From Candidatus Zipacnadia bacterium (GTDB lineage: Bacteria; Armatimonadota; Zipacnadia; Zipacnadales; UBA5352), in NCBI GenBank assembly GCA_029821635.1, contig JALGSW010000011.1, positions 1 through 64,000 on the forward strand: DNA of 64,000 nt, read 5' to 3'. Positions 46,705 to 55,107 of this stretch are shown piece after piece (position 1 is the stretch's first letter; each line of letters starts with the position of its first letter). Position numbers and translations under genes: made by a program. Below the pieces are notes generated by a model. That model had not been told where the DNA came from. It saw only the letters and a program-made list of their open reading frames with translations, and made no database searches.

Positions 46705-47361
46705 CTACGCGTCCAGCGACGTCAGGCCCTCGCGGATCGCGTACTTCGTCAGCTCCGCGATCGAGCGTATCTCCAGCTTGTCCATGATGTTCTGTCGATG
46801 GCTCTCGATCGTCTTCACCGAGACGTGCAGCCTGTCCGCGATCTGCTTGGTGGTGTGGCCCTCGGCCACGAGCTGCAGCACCTCGCGTTCGCGGTCGGTG
46901 AGCACCGAGAACGCCGACGGGCCGCCCTCACCGGACAGCCGCTCAACGTAGTCGCGCAACACCACGCCCTCGATCTCGGGGCTCAGGTAGCTACCGCCGG
47001 TCGCGACGCGCCGGATCGCGTCCGCCAGCTCTTCGAACGCGCAGTCCTTGAGCACGTAGCCCGCCGCGCCTGCACCGAGCATACCGGCCGCGTAGTGCTT
47101 GTCCGCGTGCATGGACAGCGCCAGCACCTTCGTGGTCGGGCACTCGGCCATGATCTGACGCGTGGCCTCGATGCCGTTGAGATCGGGCATCGCCACGTCC
47201 ATGACCACCACCTGGGGCTTCATCTCCCCGCACAATCTGATGGCTTCGCGGCCGTTGGCGGCCTCGGCGACGACCTCCATGTCGGACTGTTCCTCGATGA
47301 GGGTGCGCAGCCCCTCCCGGATGACCTGATGATCGTCGGCGAGGACGACGCGGAGCTTCAT
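46705..47361 (-). CDS. Response regulator, NarL/FixJ type
   Basis: 218 residues. Receiver domain with acidic Asp9-Asp10, phosphorylation site Asp55 in VVVMDVAMPDLNG, Thr/Ser in ALSMHAD and Lys in YVLKD. LuxR-type helix-turn-helix near 155-210 (LTDREREVLQLVAEGHTTKQ, then IADRLHVSVKTIESH). Its ATG overlaps a TGA that ends the remnant of a histidine kinase, so it once was the second gene of a two-component operon. The PAS histidine kinase at 52328 is of the matching type and could serve it. Confidence 0.93.
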   Translation of the reverse strand: MKLRVVLADDHQVIREGLRTLIEEQSDMEVVAEAANGREAIRLCGEMKPQVVVMDVAMPDLNGIEATRQIMAECPTTKVLALSMHADKHYAAGMLGAGAAGYVLKDCAFEELADAIRRVATGGSYLSPEIEGVVLRDYVERLSGEGGPSAFSVLTDREREVLQLVAEGHTTKQIADRLHVSVKTIESHRQNIMDKLEIRSIAELTKYAIREGLTSLDA

Positions 47362-47465
47362 GAGGGGGCGGTCTCCTTCGCTGCTACCGGACAGATGATC
47401 GTGATGGTCGTGCCCGATCCCGGCTCGGACGCAATCTCAACGTCACCGCCAAGGTACGTGATCAG
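47358..47465 (-). pseudogene. 3' remnant of a histidine kinase
   Basis: Between the dhaL stop and the response regulator start, one frame reads LITYLGGDVEIASEPGSGTT, then ITIICPVAA and a stop that overlaps the regulator ATG (ATGA). This is the last part of a HATPase_c domain (G2 box and final strand). Everything upstream is missing and replaced by dhaL. It shows a rearrangement or an assembly join at about 47.46 kb. Confidence 0.75.
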
Positions 47466-48097
47466 CCCGCGACGAAGCGCGCGAAACAGTCCATCATCAG
47501 ACAGATGGCGGTGGAGCCGGGGTCCTGAATGCCGATGCTCTTCTCTTTGAACCAGCCGCCGCGCCCGTGCTTCGCCTCCATCGACTTCGTGGCCTCAAGG
47601 GCCTCCCCGCAGGCACGATGGGTCGCGGCGGCGCCGTCGGCGAGCGCGGCGCCGCCGGCGACCTGCGCCTGCAGTTCGGCGGCCATCGGCAGCAGCACGT
47701 CGAGGATGGTCTTCTCGCCGGGCTTCGCACCGCCGCGCGCGCTCACGCCCGACGCCGCAGCCTCGATCATGCCGGGGAGGTCGCCCAGGGCGATCTCGGG
47801 CTTCCCGCGCACCTGCTTGCCCGCACTCATCAACGCGGTGGCGAAGATCGCGCCGAAGGTCGAGGCCGCCTCGCGGTTGAAGGCCATCCCGGCCTTCGCA
47901 AGGATCACGCCGGGCTCCTCTGCCTCAAGCTCGGGCAGGGCGTCGCGAATGGCCTTCATGCCGATCGCGATGGTGATGCCGAGATCGCCGTCTCCGAACT
48001 GCGCATCGAGCTCGCGCAGGCGGTCACTGTGCCCGGGCATCTCCTCGGTGAGCATCGTGAGGAACGCGATCAGGTCGGCGCTGCTGAGCGTGTCCAT
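47462..48097 (-). CDS. dhaL: Dihydroxyacetone kinase subunit DhaL
   Basis: 211 residues from the ATG at 48097, with AAGGGAGA before it. Nucleotide-binding subunit. The ADP/Mg site GDGDLGIT lies near residue 35, with the conserved NREAASTFGAIFATALMSAG, GEKTILDVLLP and DPGSTAI ends. It transfers phosphate to the sugar bound by DhaK. No DhaM phosphotransferase is beside the pair, so the phosphate donor is uncertain. Confidence 0.9.
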   Translation of the reverse strand: MDTLSSADLIAFLTMLTEEMPGHSDRLRELDAQFGDGDLGITIAIGMKAIRDALPELEAEEPGVILAKAGMAFNREAASTFGAIFATALMSAGKQVRGKPEIALGDLPGMIEAAASGVSARGGAKPGEKTILDVLLPMAAELQAQVAGGAALADGAAATHRACGEALEATKSMEAKHGRGGWFKEKSIGIQDPGSTAICLMMDCFARFVAG

Positions 48098-48176
48098 CGG
48101 ATCGTCTCCCTTACGGACGACTTCCTCGGCGCGCACGCCCCCGTGCGCATACCAGCAATGTGCGGGCGGATCGCGT

Positions 48177-49184
48177 CTACGCCCCGAGCCTGGGCAGGAA
48201 CGGTGAATACGCCTGCGCGTCCAGCAGGCGCTTGAGGTCCGCGTCGAGCCGCAGCAGGCTCACCGACGCGCCCGCCATCTCCAGCGAGGTCGCGTATTCG
48301 CCGATGAACGAGCGGTGGATGGCGATCCCGGCCTCGCCGAGGACCGCGGTCACGCGGCGGTACATGATGTAGACCTCCTCGGGCGGAGTTGCGCCAAGGG
48401 AGTTCACCAGCACGGCGACCTCGTCGCCCGCCTTGAAGGGCATGTCCGCGAGCACGTGCCCGAGCAGCTCATCGACCACGTCGTCCACGGGCACTATCTC
48501 CCCGCGGCGCACGCCGGCCTCGCCGTGGATGCCCATCCCGATCTCCATCTCGCCCTCGCCAATCTCGAAGGTCGGCGCACCTGCGGCCGGGATCGTGCAG
48601 GGCGTGAGCGCGACGCCCATCGAGCGCGTGGCGAACGCCGCCTGCTCGGCGGCCTCGACGACCTCGGCGAGGCCCGCGCCCTCCTCGGCCCGCGCGCCGG
48701 CGATCTTGTACGCAAAGAACAGGCCCGCGACGGCGCGCCGCCGGTCGATCTCCTCAACCGGCGCGGAGGAGACGTCGTCCGTGGCGAGCACGGTGGCGAC
48801 CTCGATGTCATCCATCTCGGCCATCTCGGCGGCCATGCCGAAGTTCATCTTATCGCCGGAGTAGTTGCCGTAGAGGTGCAGGACGCCCGCGCCGCCGTGC
48901 GCGGCCTTCGTGGCGGCGAGCATGTCGTCGGGGGATGGTGAGGAGAAGACGTTGCCGATCGAGACCGCGTCACACAGGCCGGGCCCGACGTAGCCGAGGA
49001 AGACGGGGATGTGCCCCGAGCCGCCTCCGGTGACGATCGCGACCTTGCCCTCGACGGGCCCGTCTGCGCGCATGAGCGCGCGCTTGCTGCCCCCGCAGCG
49101 CTTGAGGTGCTCCGGATGGGCGAGCAGCACGCCCTCGATAGTCTCGTCCACGAACTCGAACGGGTCGTTGATGAGCTTCTTCAC
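48177..49184 (-). CDS. dhaK: Dihydroxyacetone kinase subunit DhaK
   Basis: 335 residues. Binds the substrate covalently through His220 in MEIGMGIHGEAG; the GGGSGHIPVFLGYVG block and GNYSGDKMNF are also present. The partner DhaL gene starts 79 bases downstream. Related kinases act on tetroses and other short sugars, so the substrate may not be dihydroxyacetone. Confidence 0.92.
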   Translation of the reverse strand: MKKLINDPFEFVDETIEGVLLAHPEHLKRCGGSKRALMRADGPVEGKVAIVTGGGSGHIPVFLGYVGPGLCDAVSIGNVFSSPSPDDMLAATKAAHGGAGVLHLYGNYSGDKMNFGMAAEMAEMDDIEVATVLATDDVSSAPVEEIDRRRAVAGLFFAYKIAGARAEEGAGLAEVVEAAEQAAFATRSMGVALTPCTIPAAGAPTFEIGEGEMEIGMGIHGEAGVRRGEIVPVDDVVDELLGHVLADMPFKAGDEVAVLVNSLGATPPEEVYIMYRRVTAVLGEAGIAIHRSFIGEYATSLEMAGASVSLLRLDADLKRLLDAQAYSPFLPRLGA

Positions 49185-49332
49185 GGGCCACGCCTCCCCG
49201 CGCAGGATGTTAGGATGCCCGCATAGGCTTCGCTACGGCGCAGGATGCACCTCCCGCGCGGCGAGCAGGAGGACACTCGCCCGCGGGGAACGAATCCATC
49301 AGTAGCTCGAAGCCGCACTTTGGAGGTGCCAG

Positions 49333-50406
49333 ATGATGCGCACGGTCATGGTGGTCTGCCTGCTGACACTTGCCGCAGTGGCATCCGCCCAGTTGAGCAT
49401 CGACGAGCGCCTGGAGATGCTCTGGGAGCGCGCCACGCGGCAGACCGACTTCGCGCTGTATGACGACGCGGTCGCCTCGGGGAAGCTCGCCACACAGATC
49501 GACCCTCAGAGCGCCTCGGCGTGGGCGCTGCTGGCCTACACCCAGTGGATGAGCCCCGCCGGGCTCGAGCCGGAGGCCAATGCCTCCGCCGAGTATGCGC
49601 TGGCGCTCGACCCGGACTCCGCGCTGGCGCACTACGCGCACGGGCTGTGCATCCCCTACGTGACGGACCCGCCGGACTACGGCGCGGCCATCGCGGAACT
49701 GCAGGAGGCCGCGCGCCTCGATCCGGACCTTGCGCGCGCGTGGTCGTACCTGGGGATGACGCTGGTGGACAGTGGCGATGCTCCGGGGGCCATCGAGCCG
49801 CTGCGCCGCGCGGTCGAGATCAATCCCGACTACTGGGAGTGGCACCTGAATCTCGGCTACGGGCTCGACGTGGACTGGCAGTTGGAGGAGGCCGTGGCGG
49901 CCAGCCGGCGCGCTGTGGAGCTGGCCTACTCGCCCTTCAGCGAGGAGCTTGCGCGTAACAACGTCGCCTGGGAGACTTGCCTGCTCATGCCTGAGGATGC
50001 GGACCTGCGCGAGCAGGCCCTTGCGAGCGCACGCCGCGCGGTGGAGCTTCTGCCAAACGACTGGCAGAACCTCGACACGTTGGGGGGCACGGAACTGCTC
50101 TTCGGCACGCCTGAGGCGGCAGAGGTGGCGCTGCGCGCCGCCATCGCGAACGGGAACAACAGCTTCCCGGCGCTGGCGTATGCGCTGCTGCTGCAGGGGC
50201 AGGATGCCGAGGCGCGCGAGGTGCTGCACGGGGCCGCGGACGTCCTCACGCCCGCCAACGCCGAGATCCAGCACGCCTACTTCGGGGCGCTGGCGTGGGA
50301 GACGCTGGGCGAGCCGGAGATCGCGCGGCGCATCGCCCGGCACATGGTCAACACATGGCCCGATGCGCCGTGGACGAAGCAGGTGGCAGCAGACCTTGCG
50401 GAATGA
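49333..50406 (+). CDS. Secreted TPR-repeat protein
   Basis: 357 residues, signal peptide cut near ASAQ. At least five tetratricopeptide units (AWALLAYTQWMSP, ALDPDSALAHYAHG, AARLDPDLARAWSYLGMTLVD, AVEINPDYWEWHLNLGYGLD, AVELLPNDWQNLDTLGG). Such proteins hold partners together in the periplasm. GGAGGTG lies six bases before the ATG. It stands alone, divergent from dhaK. Confidence 0.8.
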   Translation: MMRTVMVVCLLTLAAVASAQLSIDERLEMLWERATRQTDFALYDDAVASGKLATQIDPQSASAWALLAYTQWMSPAGLEPEANASAEYALALDPDSALAHYAHGLCIPYVTDPPDYGAAIAELQEAARLDPDLARAWSYLGMTLVDSGDAPGAIEPLRRAVEINPDYWEWHLNLGYGLDVDWQLEEAVAASRRAVELAYSPFSEELARNNVAWETCLLMPEDADLREQALASARRAVELLPNDWQNLDTLGGTELLFGTPEAAEVALRAAIANGNNSFPALAYALLLQGQDAEAREVLHGAADVLTPANAEIQHAYFGALAWETLGEPEIARRIARHMVNTWPDAPWTKQVAADLAE

Positions 50407-50480
50407 CGGAGCCGGACGCGGGAGCGGCGGCGGCGCGCTGGCCGTTCCGCTCCCGTTGCACTTCTCACCGTCGGTCTTCC

Positions 50481-51515
50481 CTACGCAACGCCCAACACGC
50501 GGATCAGCACCAGGCTGCAGACCGCGAGGATGATCGCGCCGATCACGCCGACGACCAGTGGCTTGCCGCCGATGCCCTTGAAGGCGCTGAAGCGCGTGTT
50601 CAGGCCGATCCCCGCCATCCCGACGAGGATCAGGAACTTACCCCACGAGGTGAACGCCGCGATCCCCGCCTCAGTGAAGAAGCCGTAGCTGCGCAGCGCG
50701 ACCATCACGAAGTAGCCGAACAGGAACCACGGGAAGCCCTTCATCCAGTTGATGCGCTGGGGCTCCTCGCCGACCTCGCACGCCTCCTCACGGCCGCGCA
50801 CGCATGAGCCATACCAGACCGCGATGACCAGCGCGAGCGGCGCCATGAAGGTGTTGCGCACGAGCTTGACCGCGGTCGCGATGTCGCCCGCCGTCTCCGA
50901 GAAGATGAAGCCCGCGCCCACCGCCTGGGGCGTTGACTGCACCGCCACGCCCGCGAACAGTCCGAAGATCGCGTCCGCGCCCGGCGCGATGATGCGGAAC
51001 AGCGCCGGATAGGCGATCATCGCCACCACGCCCCACAGCGCGATAGTGCCGATGGCGTAAGACGTCTCCTCTTCCTTCGCCTCGATCAGCGGGGCGGTGA
51101 CCGCGATGGCTGAGCCGCCACAGATCGTGGTCCCGACCGAAAGCAGCAGCGAGAGCCGCTGACTGAGGCCGAAGGCTTTGCCGAGCAGGTAGATCGACCA
51201 GAAGCCCACGACCATCGTGCCGACGATGACCGCGAGCATCGCCCAGCCCTGGCCAAGGACGTCGCCGACGTTCAGGCCCGCGCCGATGAGCACGATGCCG
51301 AGCACGAGCGGGGTCTCGAAGGACTTGATGCCAGAGCGCGTGGCCTCGGGGAGCAGGCGGACGTTGGCGAGGAGAATCCCGAGGATGACCGCGACGACGG
51401 CGGGCTCAACGGGGTTGCTGCCGCCCACGACGATCGCCGCGGAGACCAGCACTGAGATGATGGCGATGGCCAGCATGACGAGCCAGCCGGGCAGGAATTC
51501 GGCCTTGACCTTCAT
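50481..51515 (-). CDS. YeiH/UPF0324-type membrane permease
   Basis: 344 residues from the ATG at 51515 (MKVKAEFLPGWLV). About ten membrane segments. Conserved blocks of the family: LGILLANV, GIVLIGAGLNVGDVL, TTICGGSAIAVTAPLI and SWGKFLILVGMAGIGLN. The family is annotated as putative sulfate exporters, which would fit a cell that removes much sulfate, but this function is not well proven. The frame stays open upstream into the spacer, without similarity. Confidence 0.88.
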   Translation of the reverse strand: MKVKAEFLPGWLVMLAIAIISVLVSAAIVVGGSNPVEPAVVAVILGILLANVRLLPEATRSGIKSFETPLVLGIVLIGAGLNVGDVLGQGWAMLAVIVGTMVVGFWSIYLLGKAFGLSQRLSLLLSVGTTICGGSAIAVTAPLIEAKEEETSYAIGTIALWGVVAMIAYPALFRIIAPGADAIFGLFAGVAVQSTPQAVGAGFIFSETAGDIATAVKLVRNTFMAPLALVIAVWYGSCVRGREEACEVGEEPQRINWMKGFPWFLFGYFVMVALRSYGFFTEAGIAAFTSWGKFLILVGMAGIGLNTRFSAFKGIGGKPLVVGVIGAIILAVCSLVLIRVLGVA

Positions 51516-51735
51516 GGACAGACACCTGGATCGTTCGACGGTGATTGGCGTACCGAACGGCATGGTAGCACTGTGCGCGGCCCGACGCAACCGGAGGGGG
51601 AAGAGTGAATGGTGAAGAGGGAAAGGGGGACGGCAACGGCGCGCGCCCCGTGGTGCGGACGCCCCCGTCCGCTTGGCTCTTGTCGAAGGAACGCCCGCCC
51701 ACACCGGCGAATGGCCATCGAGGCGCCACCACGCC

Positions 51736-51789
51736 GAGAATGCCCTCATCTTCATCGAGAGCGAGGTCGCCGCGCATGGCATCAAGTGA
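51736..51789 (+). pseudogene. Remnant C-terminus of a YcxB-like gene copy
   Basis: One frame reads ENALIFIESEVAAHGIK and stops, nearly the same as the end of the next gene (EDALLFIEAEVAAHGGE). Only about 17 codons are left. It overlaps the start of the intact gene by a few bases in another frame. Confidence 0.6.
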
Positions 51790-52324
51790 CAGCCCTCAGA
51801 CCCAACCGGACCTGCAGCCCACATCGCGGCGCTACGAGTTCACCGTCCGCGTGGCGCCGGATGTGCTGCGGCGGGCCGCCACGTTCTTCATGTGGCGGCG
51901 GCTGAGGCTGCGTTACGTCCTCGGCTGGGTCGGCGCGGGCCTCGGCACAGCCGTCTACCGAGCGACGCACGTCGGCCTGCTCACCGACGCTATCGGGCTT
52001 CTGACGGCGCTGCTCGTGCTCGTACTGGTGCTGCTGCCGATCGCGATCTGGCTCGCGATCGGGCGCACGGTCAAAGGCTACGCGAAGCTCACCGGGGGAG
52101 CGCCCGTCCACTACGAGGTGGATGGCGAGTGGCTCAAGAGCCGGTATCAGAACGGTGCGGGGGAGCTGCGCTGGAACGCATTCGAGAAGGTATTGAGGAC
52201 CAACGAGGTCGCGCTGCTGTCGATGGCCGCGGAACAGCGTTTCATTCCCTTGCCGATCGGGCAGGTCCCAGAGGATGCGCTGCTGTTCATCGAGGCGGAG
52301 GTGGCGGCGCACGGTGGCGAGTGA
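51776..52324 (+). CDS. YcxB-like membrane protein
   Basis: 182 residues from the ATG at 51776. A soluble N-terminal strand (YEFTVRVAPDVLRRA), two membrane helices (about 48-65 and 72-95) and a C-terminal beta domain (GEWLKSRYQNGAGELRWNAFEKVLRTNE, here in parts: SRYQNGAGELRWNAFEKV) that matches the YcxB-like pattern. Function unknown. It converges on the histidine kinase gene with three bases between stops. Confidence 0.72.
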   Translation: MASSDSPQTQPDLQPTSRRYEFTVRVAPDVLRRAATFFMWRRLRLRYVLGWVGAGLGTAVYRATHVGLLTDAIGLLTALLVLVLVLLPIAIWLAIGRTVKGYAKLTGGAPVHYEVDGEWLKSRYQNGAGELRWNAFEKVLRTNEVALLSMAAEQRFIPLPIGQVPEDALLFIEAEVAAHGGE

Positions 52325-52327
52325 GCT

Positions 52328-53590
52328 TCACGGGCGGGCCGTCTCGACAGGCACGGTGAGCGTCACGCGGGTGCCGGTGAGCTCGTTTGACTCGATCAGC
52401 ATCGCTCCGCCGACGTAGTCCAGCCGCTCGCTGATGTTGAACAGGCCGTAGCTGCTGTGCCCCTCGAGCGCATTCGCCGGGCTGAAGCCCTGCCCGTCAT
52501 CGGAGACGCGCACGAGGACGTGGCCGTCCGCCCGGCTGACCGACACGGTCGCGTGATGGGCGTGGGCGTGCCTGACCACGTTCGTCAGAAGCTCGTTGAC
52601 CGCCCGGAAGAGTGTGACGCTCACATCCTCCGCGAGCGGCTTGTCGCGGCCGTCGTCGGTGAACTCCAGGTTCAGGTCGTGGCGCTCCCCGAACTGCTCA
52701 GTGAGCCATCCGATGGCCTCTGTGAGGCCCAGTTCGTGCAGCAGCGGCGGGCTCAGCTCGAAGGCCAACGCTCGCGAGCCTGCGATGGCGGCGTCGAGCA
52801 GGTCGTTGATCTCGCTGATGTTGTCTCGGCAGGATTCGCCGTCCGGGCAGGTCGTGAGCGATCCGACTCGGAGCTTCGCGTAGGCGAGGTTCTGACTGAT
52901 ATCGTCGTGGATGCGGGTGGCGATGGCGCGCCGCTGGCGCTCCTCGGACAGCGCGACTTCCGAACCCAGCGACCTGAGGGACTGCTGGTAGCGGGCGAGC
53001 CGTCGCTCGGTCTCACGCCGCCTCGAGACGTCGGTCCCGATAGCGATGACGCCGAGTACTTCGCCGTCGGAGTCCAGAACCGGCCGCCTGGTCACGGAGA
53101 AGCATGCCTCACGGCCATCGGCGCGCAGCACGTCGATCTCATCGGTGCGCTGAGCGAATGGGGCGGCGAGGAACTGCTCGATGATGGCGTCGTGCTCAGG
53201 CCCCGGCGCCAACACCCGCGCGAGCAGCTCGCGCGCCGGAAGGCCCTCAAGCTCACTCGGGTCCGTGCCCATGAAGTCTGCCAGGTAGCGGTTGGCGTGG
53301 TGGACGATCAGGTCGGCATCGACGAAGAGGACGGACGCGTCGAGCTTGTCGATGAGGTAGTGGTAGGGGCACGAGTCGGGCTCCCCATCGGGGTCGCCGT
53401 GGGCGTACCATGGCGTGTGTTCCTGCGCGTGCCGGACTCGGGCCAACTCGGCCTCCGAGCGTTCGGCACGCGCCTGCAGACGCTCCATTTCGGCGATCAT
53501 ATCCTCATTGGTCACATCAGACGGACCCAGTCCCCGCGGGCGCCTCTCCACAAACGCCCGCATCGATTCGGCCTGCGTGCCTCGTGCCAT
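52328..53590 (-). CDS. PAS-domain histidine kinase, HisKA_3/NarX type
   Basis: 420 residues, no membrane helix. N-terminal coiled coil (about 30-55), PAS domain (about 78-200; DASVLFVDADLIVHHANRYL), a linker helix, the H-box RIHDDISQNLAYAKL with the phosphorylated His, and HATPase_c (NELLTNVVRHAHAH, VSDDGQGF, SSYGLFNISERLDYVGG). This class pairs with NarL-type regulators. None is adjacent; the regulator at 46705 is the nearest candidate. Cytosolic PAS sensing, perhaps of a small molecule, haem or redox state. Confidence 0.92.
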   Translation of the reverse strand: MARGTQAESMRAFVERRPRGLGPSDVTNEDMIAEMERLQARAERSEAELARVRHAQEHTPWYAHGDPDGEPDSCPYHYLIDKLDASVLFVDADLIVHHANRYLADFMGTDPSELEGLPARELLARVLAPGPEHDAIIEQFLAAPFAQRTDEIDVLRADGREACFSVTRRPVLDSDGEVLGVIAIGTDVSRRRETERRLARYQQSLRSLGSEVALSEERQRRAIATRIHDDISQNLAYAKLRVGSLTTCPDGESCRDNISEINDLLDAAIAGSRALAFELSPPLLHELGLTEAIGWLTEQFGERHDLNLEFTDDGRDKPLAEDVSVTLFRAVNELLTNVVRHAHAHHATVSVSRADGHVLVRVSDDGQGFSPANALEGHSSYGLFNISERLDYVGGAMLIESNELTGTRVTLTVPVETARP

Positions 53591-53695
53591 CTATGCAGCC
53601 ACCCCTAAGCCAGTGCTGGGCGCGCGCCTCCCCGGAACCTGTGCCGCGGGACGGCTGCTTGCCCACGTCACTCAGTCACTGCAAATCACCACCAT

Positions 53696-53723
53696 AGTAT
53701 ACGTTCCAGCACGGATGAACTGT
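53696..53723 (-). promoter_or_regulatory. Weak promoter candidate for the histidine kinase
   Basis: On the minus strand ACAGTT, 16 bases, TATACT, about 105 bases before the kinase start. The region 53591-53772 is less GC-rich than its surroundings. Only the -10 is convincing. Confidence 0.3.
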
Positions 53724-53772
53724 ATCGGGGTAATCCTCCATTTTCGTCTCAGGACGACCACCGGGTCTCGGG

Positions 53773-55107
53773 CTACTCGGACCAGTCGATCGCGCCCTCC
53801 GCCGGATCGTCGATCGCCCGCTGCCATGCTGTGAGGGCGCTCCTGAGCCGATTCACCTGCTCGTCCATCCCCGGCGCGGAGGCGAGGTTGGCGGTCTCCC
53901 ACGGATCGGCCGCGAGGTCGAAGAGCTGTGTCACGCGCTCGGCAGGGCCAAAGTACTCCACGAGCTTCCAGCGCTCGTCGCGCACCGCGCGCTGGCGGTC
54001 CATGTAGGCGAAGAACAGGTCATCGTATCCACCCGCGCCCGCTTCACCGCGGATGGTCGGCGCGAGCGACCGCCCCTCCACCGTCTGCGGCGCAGGCAGG
54101 TCCGCGAGGTCGCACAGCGTCGGGAAGAGGTCCAGCAGGTAGCACAGCGCATCTGAACGCTCGCCCTGGGGGAGCCCCGGTCCGCCGATGACCAGCGGCA
54201 CGCGCACCGAGTGCTCATACATGTTCTGCTTGCCCATCAGCCCGTGCTGGCCGACCGCGAGGCCGTTGTCACCGGCGAAGACGACGATCGTGTCATCCGC
54301 GTGGCCGCTCTCCTCCAGCGCGTCGAGCACGCGCCCGATCTGCGCGTCGAGGTGTGTGATCATCGCGTAGTACGCCGCGATGTGCTCCTGCACGATCTCC
54401 GGCGTGCGCGGGAAAGGCGCGAGCATCTCATCGCGAATGACCATCTCCCCGTTGTCGAAGGGGTGCACCGGCTGGAAGTTCGGCGGGACCTCGATCCGGC
54501 TCGGGTCGTAGAGGTCCGCGAACTCCCTCGGCGCCATGCGCGGGTCGTGTGGCGCGGTGTACGAGACGTAGGCGAAGAACGGCGCGTCGCCATCGCAGGC
54601 GCTCAGGAAGTCGATCGCTGCGTCGGAGAACAGCTCGGAGGAGAACTCCTTGCCGATGGAGCGATCCTCCTCGGGGTAGCTCCCGTCCGGATGGAAATCG
54701 TAGACCGGGACCTCCAGATGGTTGGACATGCCCCCGTAGAAGATGCTGGCGCCGTCGCTGAAGCTGCGCGCGTAGCTGGGCGGGAGGTTGTGCCACTTCC
54801 CGGTGCCGAAGGTCGAGTAGCCATGTTCGCGCAGATGCTGGGGCAGCGTGGTGAACTCCCCGCAATCGCGCGGGGCGTGGTAGAGGCTCCGGCCGGTCAT
54901 GAGCATGGCGCGCGAAGGCTGGCAGACCGCCGGGCAGACCGAGCCCTGGATTGCGGCGTGCGTGAAGGCCGTCCCGCGCTCAACGAGCCGGTCCATGTTC
55001 GGCGTGATGACCTGGCGCGGGAGCGCAGGATTGCCCAGCGCGCCGACGGCATCGAAGCGCTGGTCGTCGGTGAAGAGGAAGAGGATGTTCGGGCGGCGTG
55101 CGCTCAT
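53773..55107 (-). CDS. Sulfatase (S1 family)
   Basis: 444 residues, no signal peptide. Formylglycine site Cys62 in VCQPSRAMLMTGR (C-x-P-x-R). Metal ligands in NILFLFTDDQRFDA and VVFAGDNGLAVGQHGLMGKQ; TGKWHN carries the Lys-His of the sulfate site. The C-terminal tail is FDLAADPWETANLA. Its ATG overlaps the stop of the glycosyltransferase gene by four bases, so both are cotranscribed, an odd pairing of glycan building and desulfation. Confidence 0.93.
   Translation of the reverse strand: MSARRPNILFLFTDDQRFDAVGALGNPALPRQVITPNMDRLVERGTAFTHAAIQGSVCPAVCQPSRAMLMTGRSLYHAPRDCGEFTTLPQHLREHGYSTFGTGKWHNLPPSYARSFSDGASIFYGGMSNHLEVPVYDFHPDGSYPEEDRSIGKEFSSELFSDAAIDFLSACDGDAPFFAYVSYTAPHDPRMAPREFADLYDPSRIEVPPNFQPVHPFDNGEMVIRDEMLAPFPRTPEIVQEHIAAYYAMITHLDAQIGRVLDALEESGHADDTIVVFAGDNGLAVGQHGLMGKQNMYEHSVRVPLVIGGPGLPQGERSDALCYLLDLFPTLCDLADLPAPQTVEGRSLAPTIRGEAGAGGYDDLFFAYMDRQRAVRDERWKLVEYFGPAERVTQLFDLAADPWETANLASAPGMDEQVNRLRSALTAWQRAIDDPAEGAIDWSE

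Noticed and set aside
52328-53590. Lost partner kinase of the response regulator moved to 52.3 kb
   Set aside because: Its C-terminal end differs from the kinase remnant next to the regulator, so it is another kinase; functional pairing remains possible.
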